From Geothrix sp. (GTDB taxonomy: Bacteria > Acidobacteriota > Holophagae > Holophagales > Holophagaceae): DNA of 64,000 nt. Positions within the stretch are counted from its first letter, which is position 1, and the number at the start of each line of letters is the position of its first letter. Below the pieces are notes generated by a model. That model saw only the letters and a program-made list of their open reading frames with translations. It was not told where the DNA came from and did no database searches. Positions 35,505-43,292 of this stretch are shown here, piece after piece. A program made the translations under genes and the position numbers. The stretch is from NCBI GenBank assembly GCA_019449415.1, contig JAGRPP010000026.1, positions 1-64,000 on the forward strand, given 5' to 3'.

Positions 35505-36860
35505 ATGCGATCCCCCCTCTTCCGTCCGCTGCCCTCCGGGCTTGCGCCCTGCCTGGCGATCGCGCTCCTCCTACTGAAGTGCGCGCATCAGCCTCCCGTG
35601 GTGCCCCCGGCTCCCGCCCCCAAGCCGGCCCCGGTAGCTGCGCCTCCTCCTCCGCCACCACCCCCCCCACCTGCAGCCTCCGCGCGTCCGCCCAAGCCTC
35701 CGCCGCCCCCGCCGGTGGAGCGCGAGGACCCCCGCATGGCCGAGCGGTCCGACATGCCGCGGAAGGAGGCCCCGTCACGGCGGCCCCTGCCGCCTCTGCC
35801 CGCACCCGCGCCTCTGCCTATGCCCGCGCCTGCATCTGCGGCCGACAATCCCAATGTGGCCCGGGACCAGGCTTTCGCCCGCGTGTCGGTGATGTACGGC
35901 ACCGACCGGAAGCTGGATCCCCGCACCGGAGGCTACGGCGGCGCCCGGGGCACCGGGATCTCCTATGGCGAGGTGGCCGTGAGCATCCCGAAGGGGCACA
36001 AGACCGGCGACATCGAATCACCTTCCATCTGGCGGCTGGAGTTCCGCGAAGACCCCCGGAAGCACATGGTCATCCTCGACCGGACCTTCCACACCCGCCA
36101 GGGTTTCCTCAACCGCGTGAAGGCCCGGATCCAGGCCCAGGGCTCCTCCGGATCGAGCTTCGTGTTTGTCCACGGCTACAATGTATCCTTCGACGACGCC
36201 GCCCGGCGCACGGCGCAGATCACCTTCGACCTCGACTACCGCGGCGTGCCCGTGTTCTACAGCTGGCCCTCGCAGGGGTCCCTCCAGGGCTACACCACGG
36301 ATGAAAACAATGTCCAGTGGAGCGAGGCGAATCTGAAGAAGTTCCTCGTGGACTACGCCCAGAAGAGCGGCGCCAAGGACATCTACCTCATCGCCCACTC
36401 CATGGGGAACCGCGCGCTCACCGGCGCCCTCCGCCAGATCTTCGCCGAGCAGCCGAAGCTCAAGGGACGCTTCAAGGAGATCATCCTCACCGCGCCCGAC
36501 ATCGACGCGGAAATCTTCAAGCGCGACATCGCCCCGGCCCTCGCGGCCGGCTGCGAGCGGATCACGCTCTATGTCTCCAGCGGCGACAACGCGCTTCTGG
36601 CCTCCAAGAAGGTCCACGGCTACCCCCGGGCCGGCGATACCGCCGAGGGCATCGTGGTGGTGCCGGGCATCGAGACCGTGGATGCATCAGGGCTGGACAC
36701 CAGCTTCCTGGAGCATTCCTACTTCGCCACCGCCCCGCCCGTGCTCGGCGACATCCGCCGCGTGATGCAGGAGGGGCTGCGCGCCGCACGCCGGGGCCTG
36801 GAAACCCGGTTGGCGGGCGGCGGCAGCTACTGGAGGCTGAAAGGGGCGCCGCACCCCTGA
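35505..36860 (+). CDS. DUF900-type alpha/beta hydrolase, membrane or exported
   Basis: A 451-residue protein. The N-terminus is a hydrophobic export signal (LAPCLAIALLLLKCAHQ); the cysteine is not in a good lipobox. A 90-residue Pro-rich stretch follows, then a DUF900 hydrolase domain with VMYGTDRK, FVFVHGYN and nucleophile elbow AHSMGN. Substrate unknown. GAGGA lies four bases before the ATG. Confidence 0.88.
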   Translation: MRSPLFRPLPSGLAPCLAIALLLLKCAHQPPVVPPAPAPKPAPVAAPPPPPPPPPPAASARPPKPPPPPPVEREDPRMAERSDMPRKEAPSRRPLPPLPAPAPLPMPAPASAADNPNVARDQAFARVSVMYGTDRKLDPRTGGYGGARGTGISYGEVAVSIPKGHKTGDIESPSIWRLEFREDPRKHMVILDRTFHTRQGFLNRVKARIQAQGSSGSSFVFVHGYNVSFDDAARRTAQITFDLDYRGVPVFYSWPSQGSLQGYTTDENNVQWSEANLKKFLVDYAQKSGAKDIYLIAHSMGNRALTGALRQIFAEQPKLKGRFKEIILTAPDIDAEIFKRDIAPALAAGCERITLYVSSGDNALLASKKVHGYPRAGDTAEGIVVVPGIETVDASGLDTSFLEHSYFATAPPVLGDIRRVMQEGLRAARRGLETRLAGGGSYWRLKGAPHP

Positions 36861-36878
36861 GAGGCCGTCCGGCCCCGA

Positions 36879-37520
36879 TCAATGGGATTTGAGGGCCGTC
36901 ATGCGGTCGAACATGAACAGCTTGCGGTCGAAGTCCCGGTTGGTGCGGTTCATGTCCCTCAGGGACTCCTCGTCGTAGTCGGTCAGGGCCTTCGCACGGT
37001 CGTCGGGGTCGTAGGCGAACCGCGAGGTGAAGTAGGCCCGCGTCAGCTTGGCTTTGCCCTTCGCCACGAGCTTGGCCTTCCACGTGGCGTAGGAAACGGG
37101 TCGGTCGAAGAGCGATGGATCGAGGACCTGGGCCGCCGGGACCTTGCCCTCCCGGACGAACACGACAGGCGCAACATGATAGGACAGGCCCACCTCACCG
37201 AAGCGCTTGCTGTCCACGAAGAGCTCCCCCTCCACCCAGGCCTTGGCCGCTGTCACGCCCCGGTCCTCGAGGATTCGCACCATCTTGTGAGCCCGGGCAT
37301 AGTTGCCGTCCAGCAGGAACCCGTACGGGATGTCGGACCGCCCGGCCAGCTCGGTGAAGAGTCCCCCCGCCTCCTGCGGTTCGATCACGGAGACGGCGAG
37401 GTGCTGGCCGTTGTCCGGGGAGTCCAGGATTTGAGTGGGCCACAGACTGGCGTGTGAACCCTGGGCCACGGCGGCAAGCCCCATCTGAAGGGCCAGGACG
37501 AGGGAAAGGCGCAGGATCAC
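36879..37520 (-). CDS. Protein-glutaminase-like protein lacking the catalytic Cys
   Basis: A 213-residue exported protein (signal peptide LSLVLALQMGLAAVAQG). The core matches the protein-deamidating glutaminase domain: DGNYARAHKM, YHVAPVV and VLDPSLFD. In the Chryseobacterium enzyme the triad is Cys-His-Asp at spacings of 41 and 20; here Asn73, His115 and Asp134 keep those spacings, but the Cys is Asn (codon aac). It is therefore probably inactive or altered. The start is GTG with GGAG six bases upstream. It lies 90 bases after the trihaem lipoprotein. Confidence 0.8.
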   Translation of the reverse strand: MILRLSLVLALQMGLAAVAQGSHASLWPTQILDSPDNGQHLAVSVIEPQEAGGLFTELAGRSDIPYGFLLDGNYARAHKMVRILEDRGVTAAKAWVEGELFVDSKRFGEVGLSYHVAPVVFVREGKVPAAQVLDPSLFDRPVSYATWKAKLVAKGKAKLTRAYFTSRFAYDPDDRAKALTDYDEESLRDMNRTNRDFDRKLFMFDRMTALKSH

Positions 37521-37610
37521 AGTGAGCTCCAACGAAGGATGAACAAGAAATAAGGAAAGACCCATCCCGCCCCTGGCCCCGGGCCGGGATCGAGGATGGC
37601 TCCCCCCGGA

Positions 37611-38270
37611 TCAGCCCTTGTGGGCGTGGACCCGCGCGAAGAGCGCCGCATCGGCCTTCGTGCCGTGGCATTTCCGGCAGAAGTCGATTCCCGGCCTGAC
37701 CAGGCCCGCCGCCCTGGCGGCCGTCGGGTTCTTCATGACGGCCATGGCCTTGTAGTCGGCGCCATTGCCATGGCAGGCTTCGCAATCCAGCCCCTTCTTC
37801 GCATGGGGCGAGGCCGACCAGGAGTCGTGCTGGGTGCGGTGGCACATCCGGCACTTGTCGGGGCCGATGGCCGCGTGGCCGTTGCTTGCCAGCGTCAGCA
37901 TGGGGCCGGATACAACCGGCGCCACGGCAGAAGGCGTGGCTGTGGGGGACTTGGCGGAAGAGGCTGGGGCCGCCTTGGGGGCCAGCTCTGGCGCCGGCTC
38001 TGCAGGGGGCGCCACCGGGCTGGGGGTCACCACCGCGGGTACGGCGGCCGTGGCTGGCTTTGAAGCCAACCCAGCGGGAGCCGCCGGCTTGGAGGCTGAG
38101 ACCTGCGTCCCCCCCGCCGGCGGCGCCTGGGTTCCAGAGGCGGTCGGAGCCGCCCCCGAGGGGGCGGCGGGTGCGGCGGGTGCGGCGGTCGGGGCCTCCG
38201 CCGGCTTCTCGGGTCCACAGCCGAGGAACGAGACGGCAAGCAGGAGGGTCAAACCGACCAATCGGCACAT
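37611..38270 (-). CDS. Trihaem cytochrome c lipoprotein
   Basis: A 219-residue protein with a lipobox-like start (SFLGC), a long Pro/Ala/Ser-rich tether (about 20-125), and three CXXCH sites (CRMCH, CEACH, CRKCH) in the last 95 residues. The haem part resembles cytochrome c554/c3-type modules. It could shuttle electrons at the outer or inner membrane. It lies just after the S9 peptidase and before the glutaminase-like gene. Confidence 0.88.
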   Translation of the reverse strand: MCRLVGLTLLLAVSFLGCGPEKPAEAPTAAPAAPAAPSGAAPTASGTQAPPAGGTQVSASKPAAPAGLASKPATAAVPAVVTPSPVAPPAEPAPELAPKAAPASSAKSPTATPSAVAPVVSGPMLTLASNGHAAIGPDKCRMCHRTQHDSWSASPHAKKGLDCEACHGNGADYKAMAVMKNPTAARAAGLVRPGIDFCRKCHGTKADAALFARVHAHKG

Positions 38271-38298
38271 GGGGGACTCCGGGGTTTGTACCTGGATG

Positions 38299-40377
38299 CT
38301 ACTTTCCGGCCTTGTCGAAAGCCAGGTTCCGCACCATGTCCTCGGTCTTCCAGGGGGCGCCGCCGCCGCCCAGGTACTTCTGGAACCACTCGAGGTGGGC
38401 GTTGTAGTAGACAGGCATGGATTTCAGGTTGTCGGGCCAGTGGCCGTCGTTCTTGAAGACGAGGAGGCGGCTGGGCACACCCATCTCCTGCAGGCCCGTG
38501 AAGAACTGCAGGCTCTGGGTGTAGGGCACGCGGTAGTCGCGCTCGCCGGTGATGACGAGGCAGGGGGTCTTGAAGGCCTGCACATGGCTGCTGGGGTTCA
38601 TGCGGTCGTAGGCGGCGGCCTTCGCCCAGGGCGTGCCCGTGAGGTCGTGCTCGGGGAACCACAGCTCCTCGGTGGCGCCGTGCATGGAGCGCAGGTCGTA
38701 GACGCCCATCATGGCGGCCAGGGCCTTAAAGCGGGTGGTGTGGCCCTCCAGCCACATCATGGCGTAGCCGCCCCAGCTCCAGCCCATGGCGCCCATGCGG
38801 TCCTTGTCCACATAGGGCAGCGCGGCGAGATGGTCTGCCACCTTGTCGATGTCGGTCATCACTTTGCCGTCCCAGTCGCCGCTGATGGCGTCCGTGAAGG
38901 CCTGGCCGTAGCCCGTGGAGCCGTGCGGGTTCGGGAAGGCCACGATGTAGCCGGCGCCGGGATAGACCTGCCAGTCGCCGCGCAGCGTGTCGGACCACAT
39001 CATCTGGGGGCCGCCGTGCACATTGAGGATGAGCGGATACTTCTTGGCCGGGTCGAAGCCGTGGGGCTTCACGAGGAAGACATGGATGTCCTTGCCGTCG
39101 GCCCCCTTCACCCACTGCTCCTCGGCGGGACGGAGATCCACTTCGTCGGCCACGGCCTGGTTGAAGGCGCTCAGGCGCTTCAGCTCCTTGGACTCGAAGC
39201 CGTAGCGCCAGATCTCCGCCGGCTCGCCCACGCGAGTCTTGGTGAGGTAGACCGCCTTCTGGTCGGCGCTCACCACGAACTCCTTGATGCTCTGGCCCTC
39301 GAGCATGCGGGTGACCTTCCCGGTGGCGACCTCCACGCGGAAAAGCGGCCAGCGGCCCTTCTCCTGCACGGTGAACCAGAGGGCCTTCCCGTCCGCCGAC
39401 CACTGGAAGCCGTCCACCCAGTTGTCGATGGCTTCCGTCAGCACCTTGCGGGCCTTCGTCTGGCGATCATAGACGGCCAGGCGGAAGCGGTCGGATTCGT
39501 GGCCCGGCTTCGCCTGGAACTTGTAGGCGATGTAGCGGCCGTCCGGTGAGTACTTCGGGTCTTGGTCCGCCGCCGGGTTGTCGCCGGTGATGCGCTTGGG
39601 GGTGCGGTCGCCCTCCAGCGAGATCAGGAAGAGGTCCTGATTGGTGCTGCGGGCGGCCACCGGGTCGGTGTTGGTGGTGACGCAGAGTTCCTTCCCGTCG
39701 GGACTCAGATCCCAGGCCTGCCAGAAGGCCGGGTAGTCCTGTTTCCCCGAAGTGATGGCTTCGACCTTGCCTCCGAGGGTGGCCGTAAAAAGGTGGCTGT
39801 ACTGGAAATCGCGCCATTCCGTCCAGTGGCGGTAGAGCAGCGAATCCGCGAGGTGCGCCTGCACGGGGCCATTCTCCAGCTTCTCGCTCAGCTCCTTATG
39901 CTTCGCGCCGTCGGCCATGGCCTCGGGGAACACCGAGGCCTCGAATATCACCCGGTTCGCGCCGGGCACGAGCTTCGGCGATCCCACGCCGGGTTCGAAG
40001 CTGGTGACCTTGCGGGCCTCTCCGCCACCGGCATCCAGCGCCCAGAGCTGGCTGCCACCCTCGCGGCTGGAGAGGAAGTAGAGCGTCTTGCCATCCTTCG
40101 ACCACTGGGGCGCCGTGTCGGACTTGCCCGAGTAGGTGAGCTGCTTCGCCTGCCCCGAGGCCGTCTCCAGCACCCAGAGCTGCGTGTTCCGCTTGGCGGC
40201 CTTCAGATCCTGGCTGGACACCTCGAAGGCCAGCCGGGACCCATCCGGGCTCAAGGCCAGGTGCTGGATCCCCTTCAGGCGGTAGAGGTCCTCGATGTGG
40301 AAGGCCCGCTTGTCCGCGGCCACCGCGGGCAGGGCGACGAGGAGGGCGGGGATCAGGAATCGATGCAGCAGGGACAC
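38299..40377 (-). CDS. S9 family prolyl oligopeptidase/acylaminoacyl peptidase
   Basis: A 692-residue exported serine peptidase. An N-terminal signal (FLIPALLVALPAVAA) is followed by a beta-propeller (repeats such as LALSPDGSRLAFEV, KYSPDGRYIAYKF) and a C-terminal hydrolase domain with GWSWGGY nucleophile elbow, GERDYRVP and NDGHWP. It releases dipeptides or N-acyl amino acids from peptides. The start is GTG with GGAGG four bases upstream. Confidence 0.94.
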   Translation of the reverse strand: MSLLHRFLIPALLVALPAVAADKRAFHIEDLYRLKGIQHLALSPDGSRLAFEVSSQDLKAAKRNTQLWVLETASGQAKQLTYSGKSDTAPQWSKDGKTLYFLSSREGGSQLWALDAGGGEARKVTSFEPGVGSPKLVPGANRVIFEASVFPEAMADGAKHKELSEKLENGPVQAHLADSLLYRHWTEWRDFQYSHLFTATLGGKVEAITSGKQDYPAFWQAWDLSPDGKELCVTTNTDPVAARSTNQDLFLISLEGDRTPKRITGDNPAADQDPKYSPDGRYIAYKFQAKPGHESDRFRLAVYDRQTKARKVLTEAIDNWVDGFQWSADGKALWFTVQEKGRWPLFRVEVATGKVTRMLEGQSIKEFVVSADQKAVYLTKTRVGEPAEIWRYGFESKELKRLSAFNQAVADEVDLRPAEEQWVKGADGKDIHVFLVKPHGFDPAKKYPLILNVHGGPQMMWSDTLRGDWQVYPGAGYIVAFPNPHGSTGYGQAFTDAISGDWDGKVMTDIDKVADHLAALPYVDKDRMGAMGWSWGGYAMMWLEGHTTRFKALAAMMGVYDLRSMHGATEELWFPEHDLTGTPWAKAAAYDRMNPSSHVQAFKTPCLVITGERDYRVPYTQSLQFFTGLQEMGVPSRLLVFKNDGHWPDNLKSMPVYYNAHLEWFQKYLGGGGAPWKTEDMVRNLAFDKAGK

Positions 40378-40466
40378 GGGGCCTCCGGGACGGGAATCCT
40401 CAGAATCGCATGGAGCCAGAGCACCGGCCACCCTCGGCCCCCGAACCGACCTTGCTATCCTGGCGC

Positions 40467-41921
40467 ATGGTGAAGCCCGAGCCCTCCGACCAACCCCGCG
40501 GCCGCGGCATCTTTTGCAACCGGACGCTGAACCTGCGTTCCGTGCGGGCCATCGGCTACGACATGGACTACACCCTGGTGGACTACAAGGTGGCGGCCTT
40601 CGAGCAAATGGTCTACGCCCAGGCCCGGGAGCGGCTCGCCTCCGAAGGCTGGCCCGTGGATGGCCTGGAGTTCGACCCCAGGATGGTGGCCCGGGGGCTG
40701 GTCATCGATACCGAACTGGGCAACCTCGTGAAGGCCAACCGCTTCGGTTTCGTGAAGCGGGCCATGCACGGCACCCGGATGCTCGAACATACCGAGCAGC
40801 GGGACGCCTACGCCCAGACCCTGGTGGACCTGAACGATCCGCGCTGGGTCTTCCTCAACACGCTGTTCTCACTGTCCGAAGGCTGCCTCTTCGCCCAGGC
40901 GGTGGACCTGCTGGACCGCGGCGCCCTGCCCCGCCCCTTTGAATACGCCAGCCTCTACCGCCATGTGCGGGCGCGGGTGGATGCCCAGCACCTCGAAGGC
41001 CACCTGAAGGCCGAGATTGCCGCGGCGCCCGAGCGCTATGTGGTGCAGGATCCCGAGGCCGCCCTGGCCCTGCTGGACCAGAAGGCCGCGGGCAAGAAGC
41101 TGCTGCTCATCACCAACTCGGAATGGAGCTTCACCTCGAAGATGATGGCCCACGCCTACGACCGGCACCTGCCGGAAGGCATGACCTGGCGCCAGCTCTT
41201 CGACCTGGTGATCGTGGCCGCCCGGAAGCCTGCCTTCTTCACCGAGCGCGGCCCCTTCTTCGAGGTGGTGGACGAGGCGGGCCTGCTGCGGCCGCTGATG
41301 GGGCCCCTGCGGCCGGGCGGCCTCTATCTGGGTGGCTGCGCTTCCCAGGTGGAGCGGGACCTCGGCATCTCCGGCGACGAGATCCTCTATGTGGGCGACC
41401 ACATGTTCGGCGATGTCCATGTGAGCAAGCGCCTCCTCAGCTGGCGCACGGCCCTGGTGCTGCGGGAACTGGATGCCGAGATGGCGGCCCTGGAGTCCTT
41501 CCGGGAAACGGAACTCCGCCTCATGACCATGATGCGGGAGAAGGAAGGGCTGGAGGCCCGGCTGTCCCAGGCGCGGCTCGCCCTCCAGCGCCTCCACACG
41601 GGGTACGGTCCCGCCCCCACGGCCGATGCGGCCACCCTGGAGGCGCGCGTCCACGACCTCCGCGGCCAGCTGGTGGCCCTCGACGCCGAGATCGCCCCCC
41701 TGGCCAAGGCTGGCACCGAACTGGTCAATGCGAGGTGGGGCCTGCTCACCCGCGCTGGCAACGACAAGAGCCACCTCACCCGCCAGATCGAGCGCTACGC
41801 CGACATCTACACCAGCCGCGTGTCGAACTTCCTCCACGCCACGCCCTTCGCCTACTTCCGCTCCCCCCGGGGAAGCCTGCCGCACGATCCAGCCGGTCCC
41901 GGGATGGAAGCCCAGCCATGA
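40467..41921 (+). CDS. HAD-IG family 5'-nucleotidase
   Basis: A 484-residue protein of the cN-II-like HAD-IG family with catalytic DMDYTLVDYK near residue 34, a large insertion, LLLITNSEWSFT and YVGDHMFGDV. It should dephosphorylate purine nucleotides. The ATG chosen has a poor ribosome site; an upstream ATG at 40410 is possible. Its stop overlaps the thioesterase start (ATGA). It is divergent from the S9 peptidase. Confidence 0.9.
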   Translation: MVKPEPSDQPRGRGIFCNRTLNLRSVRAIGYDMDYTLVDYKVAAFEQMVYAQARERLASEGWPVDGLEFDPRMVARGLVIDTELGNLVKANRFGFVKRAMHGTRMLEHTEQRDAYAQTLVDLNDPRWVFLNTLFSLSEGCLFAQAVDLLDRGALPRPFEYASLYRHVRARVDAQHLEGHLKAEIAAAPERYVVQDPEAALALLDQKAAGKKLLLITNSEWSFTSKMMAHAYDRHLPEGMTWRQLFDLVIVAARKPAFFTERGPFFEVVDEAGLLRPLMGPLRPGGLYLGGCASQVERDLGISGDEILYVGDHMFGDVHVSKRLLSWRTALVLRELDAEMAALESFRETELRLMTMMREKEGLEARLSQARLALQRLHTGYGPAPTADAATLEARVHDLRGQLVALDAEIAPLAKAGTELVNARWGLLTRAGNDKSHLTRQIERYADIYTSRVSNFLHATPFAYFRSPRGSLPHDPAGPGMEAQP

Positions 41922-42391
41922 CCCTGCCGCCGGGCGTCTTCGCCCACGCCTTCGCCGTACCCGAGGCCGCCATCGACGGGAACGGCCATGTCAACAACCT
42001 GGAATACCTGCGCTGGATGCAGGACATCGCCACGGCCCACTCGGACGCGCAGGGCTGGACACTCGTCAGGTATGCGGAAACCCGAACGAGCTGGGTGATC
42101 CGCTCCCACGCCATCGACTACCTCCGGCCCGCCTTCGCCGGAGAGACGATCACCGTGCTGACCTGGATTGGCGGTTTCGACGCCCAAGAATCCCCGCGCC
42201 ATTACCTCTTCTGGCGGGAACGGGACCGGAAGATCCTGGCCAGGGCCAGGACCCTCTGGGTCTTCGTCGATGCCGAAACCGGGCGGGCCCGGGCCATTCC
42301 GGAGGCGTTCCGGGCCGCCTTCGAGGTCGTGGCAAACGAAAGGCCGGTGCTTCAGGCTCTGAAGGCCGGGCCGTCCCCGGCGCTGACATGA
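41918..42391 (+). CDS. Hotdog-fold acyl-CoA thioesterase
   Basis: A 157-residue 4-hydroxybenzoyl-CoA thioesterase-type protein with the signature DGNGHVNNLEYLRWMQDIA. It should hydrolyse an acyl-CoA; substrate unknown. It is translationally coupled to the nucleotidase by ATGA. Confidence 0.88.
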   Translation: MTLPPGVFAHAFAVPEAAIDGNGHVNNLEYLRWMQDIATAHSDAQGWTLVRYAETRTSWVIRSHAIDYLRPAFAGETITVLTWIGGFDAQESPRHYLFWRERDRKILARARTLWVFVDAETGRARAIPEAFRAAFEVVANERPVLQALKAGPSPALT

Positions 42392-42443
42392 CCTGACCAG
42401 GATCCTCCGGTAGCGCTTGCGCCGGGGCCCGCCGGGACCGATC

Positions 42444-42480
42444 GTGTCCCTGCGCCGTGTCCCTGCGCCGTATTCCTGCG
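42444..42480 (+). repeat. Short tandem repeat before MEMO gene
   Basis: Two exact 13-base units (gtgtccctgcgcc) followed by a degenerate third lie just upstream of the GGAGGGG ribosome site of the MEMO gene. Unit-number change here would alter the leader length. Confidence 0.75.
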
Positions 42481-42491
42481 GAGGGGTCGCC

Positions 42492-43292
42492 ATGTTGACG
42501 GTTCGCCCGGCCATCGTCGCCGGCAGGTTCTATCCGGGGGAGCCGCATCGCCTGAGGGAGGAGGTGGACGCCCTCCTCGCGGCGGTGAAGGTGCCACCGG
42601 CCGATTCCATGCCAAAGGCCCTGATCGTGCCCCACGCCGGCTATGTTTATTCGGGCCCCGTAGCCGCCAGCGGCTATGCTCGGCTGATGCGGGAGGGCGG
42701 CACCCTCGAACGGGTCGTGCTGCTGGGACCCAGCCATTACGCGGCCTTCGAGGGGCTGGCCCTGCCCGAATCCGAGGCCTTCGAAACCCCTCTGGGCATC
42801 GTGGAGGTCGACCTGGAGGCCCTCGCCCGCATCCCGCAGATACGCCGCAGCGAGGCCATCCACCGGCCCGAGCATGCCCTGGAGGTGCATCTCCCCTTCC
42901 TGCAGCGGGTGGCCCCGAAGGCCAAGGTGGTGCCCTTGGCCGTGGGCCAGGCCTACCCCGCCCAGGTGGCCGAGGTGCTGGAGGCCCTCTGGGGCGGGCC
43001 GGAAACCATGATCGTCGTGAGTTCCGACCTCTCCCACTACCTGTCCTACCGCGAGTGCCGCAGGGTCGACGCGGAAACCACCCGGCAGATCCTCCACCTG
43101 GACCCGGCCCTGGCCCCGGGGGCCGCCTGTGGAGCGGCCCCGGTGGCAGGGTTCCTCGAAGCGGCGCGGCGCAGGCACCTGCATCCCCTGCTCCTCGACC
43201 TCCGGAACTCGGGTGACACGGCAGGAGGCCAAGATGAGGTCGTCGGCTATGGCGCCTTCGCCTTCTATGAAACCCGCACCGATCGGCCCTGA
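42492..43292 (+). CDS. AmmeMemoRadiSam system protein B (MEMO family)
   Basis: A 266-residue MEMO-fold protein. The site residues are in IVPHAGYVYSGP, GPSHYAAF, SSDLSHYLSY and GAACGAAPV, giving three histidines and a cysteine as in human MEMO1. The system's function in bacteria is unknown; it is defined by MEMO, AMMECR1 and a radical SAM protein encoded together. The ATG is preceded by GGAGGGG. It overlaps the next gene by 26 bases. Confidence 0.93.
   Translation: MLTVRPAIVAGRFYPGEPHRLREEVDALLAAVKVPPADSMPKALIVPHAGYVYSGPVAASGYARLMREGGTLERVVLLGPSHYAAFEGLALPESEAFETPLGIVEVDLEALARIPQIRRSEAIHRPEHALEVHLPFLQRVAPKAKVVPLAVGQAYPAQVAEVLEALWGGPETMIVVSSDLSHYLSYRECRRVDAETTRQILHLDPALAPGAACGAAPVAGFLEAARRRHLHPLLLDLRNSGDTAGGQDEVVGYGAFAFYETRTDRP

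Noticed and set aside
40410-40466. Upstream ATG extension of the 5'-nucleotidase
   Set aside because: Nineteen extra residues have no family-like sequence and lie in the divergent promoter region; kept only as an alternative start.
43129-43266. Upstream extension of the AMMECR1-radical-SAM protein
   Set aside because: The extra frame lies entirely within the MEMO gene and does not resemble AMMECR1; the ATG at 43267 fits the domain start.
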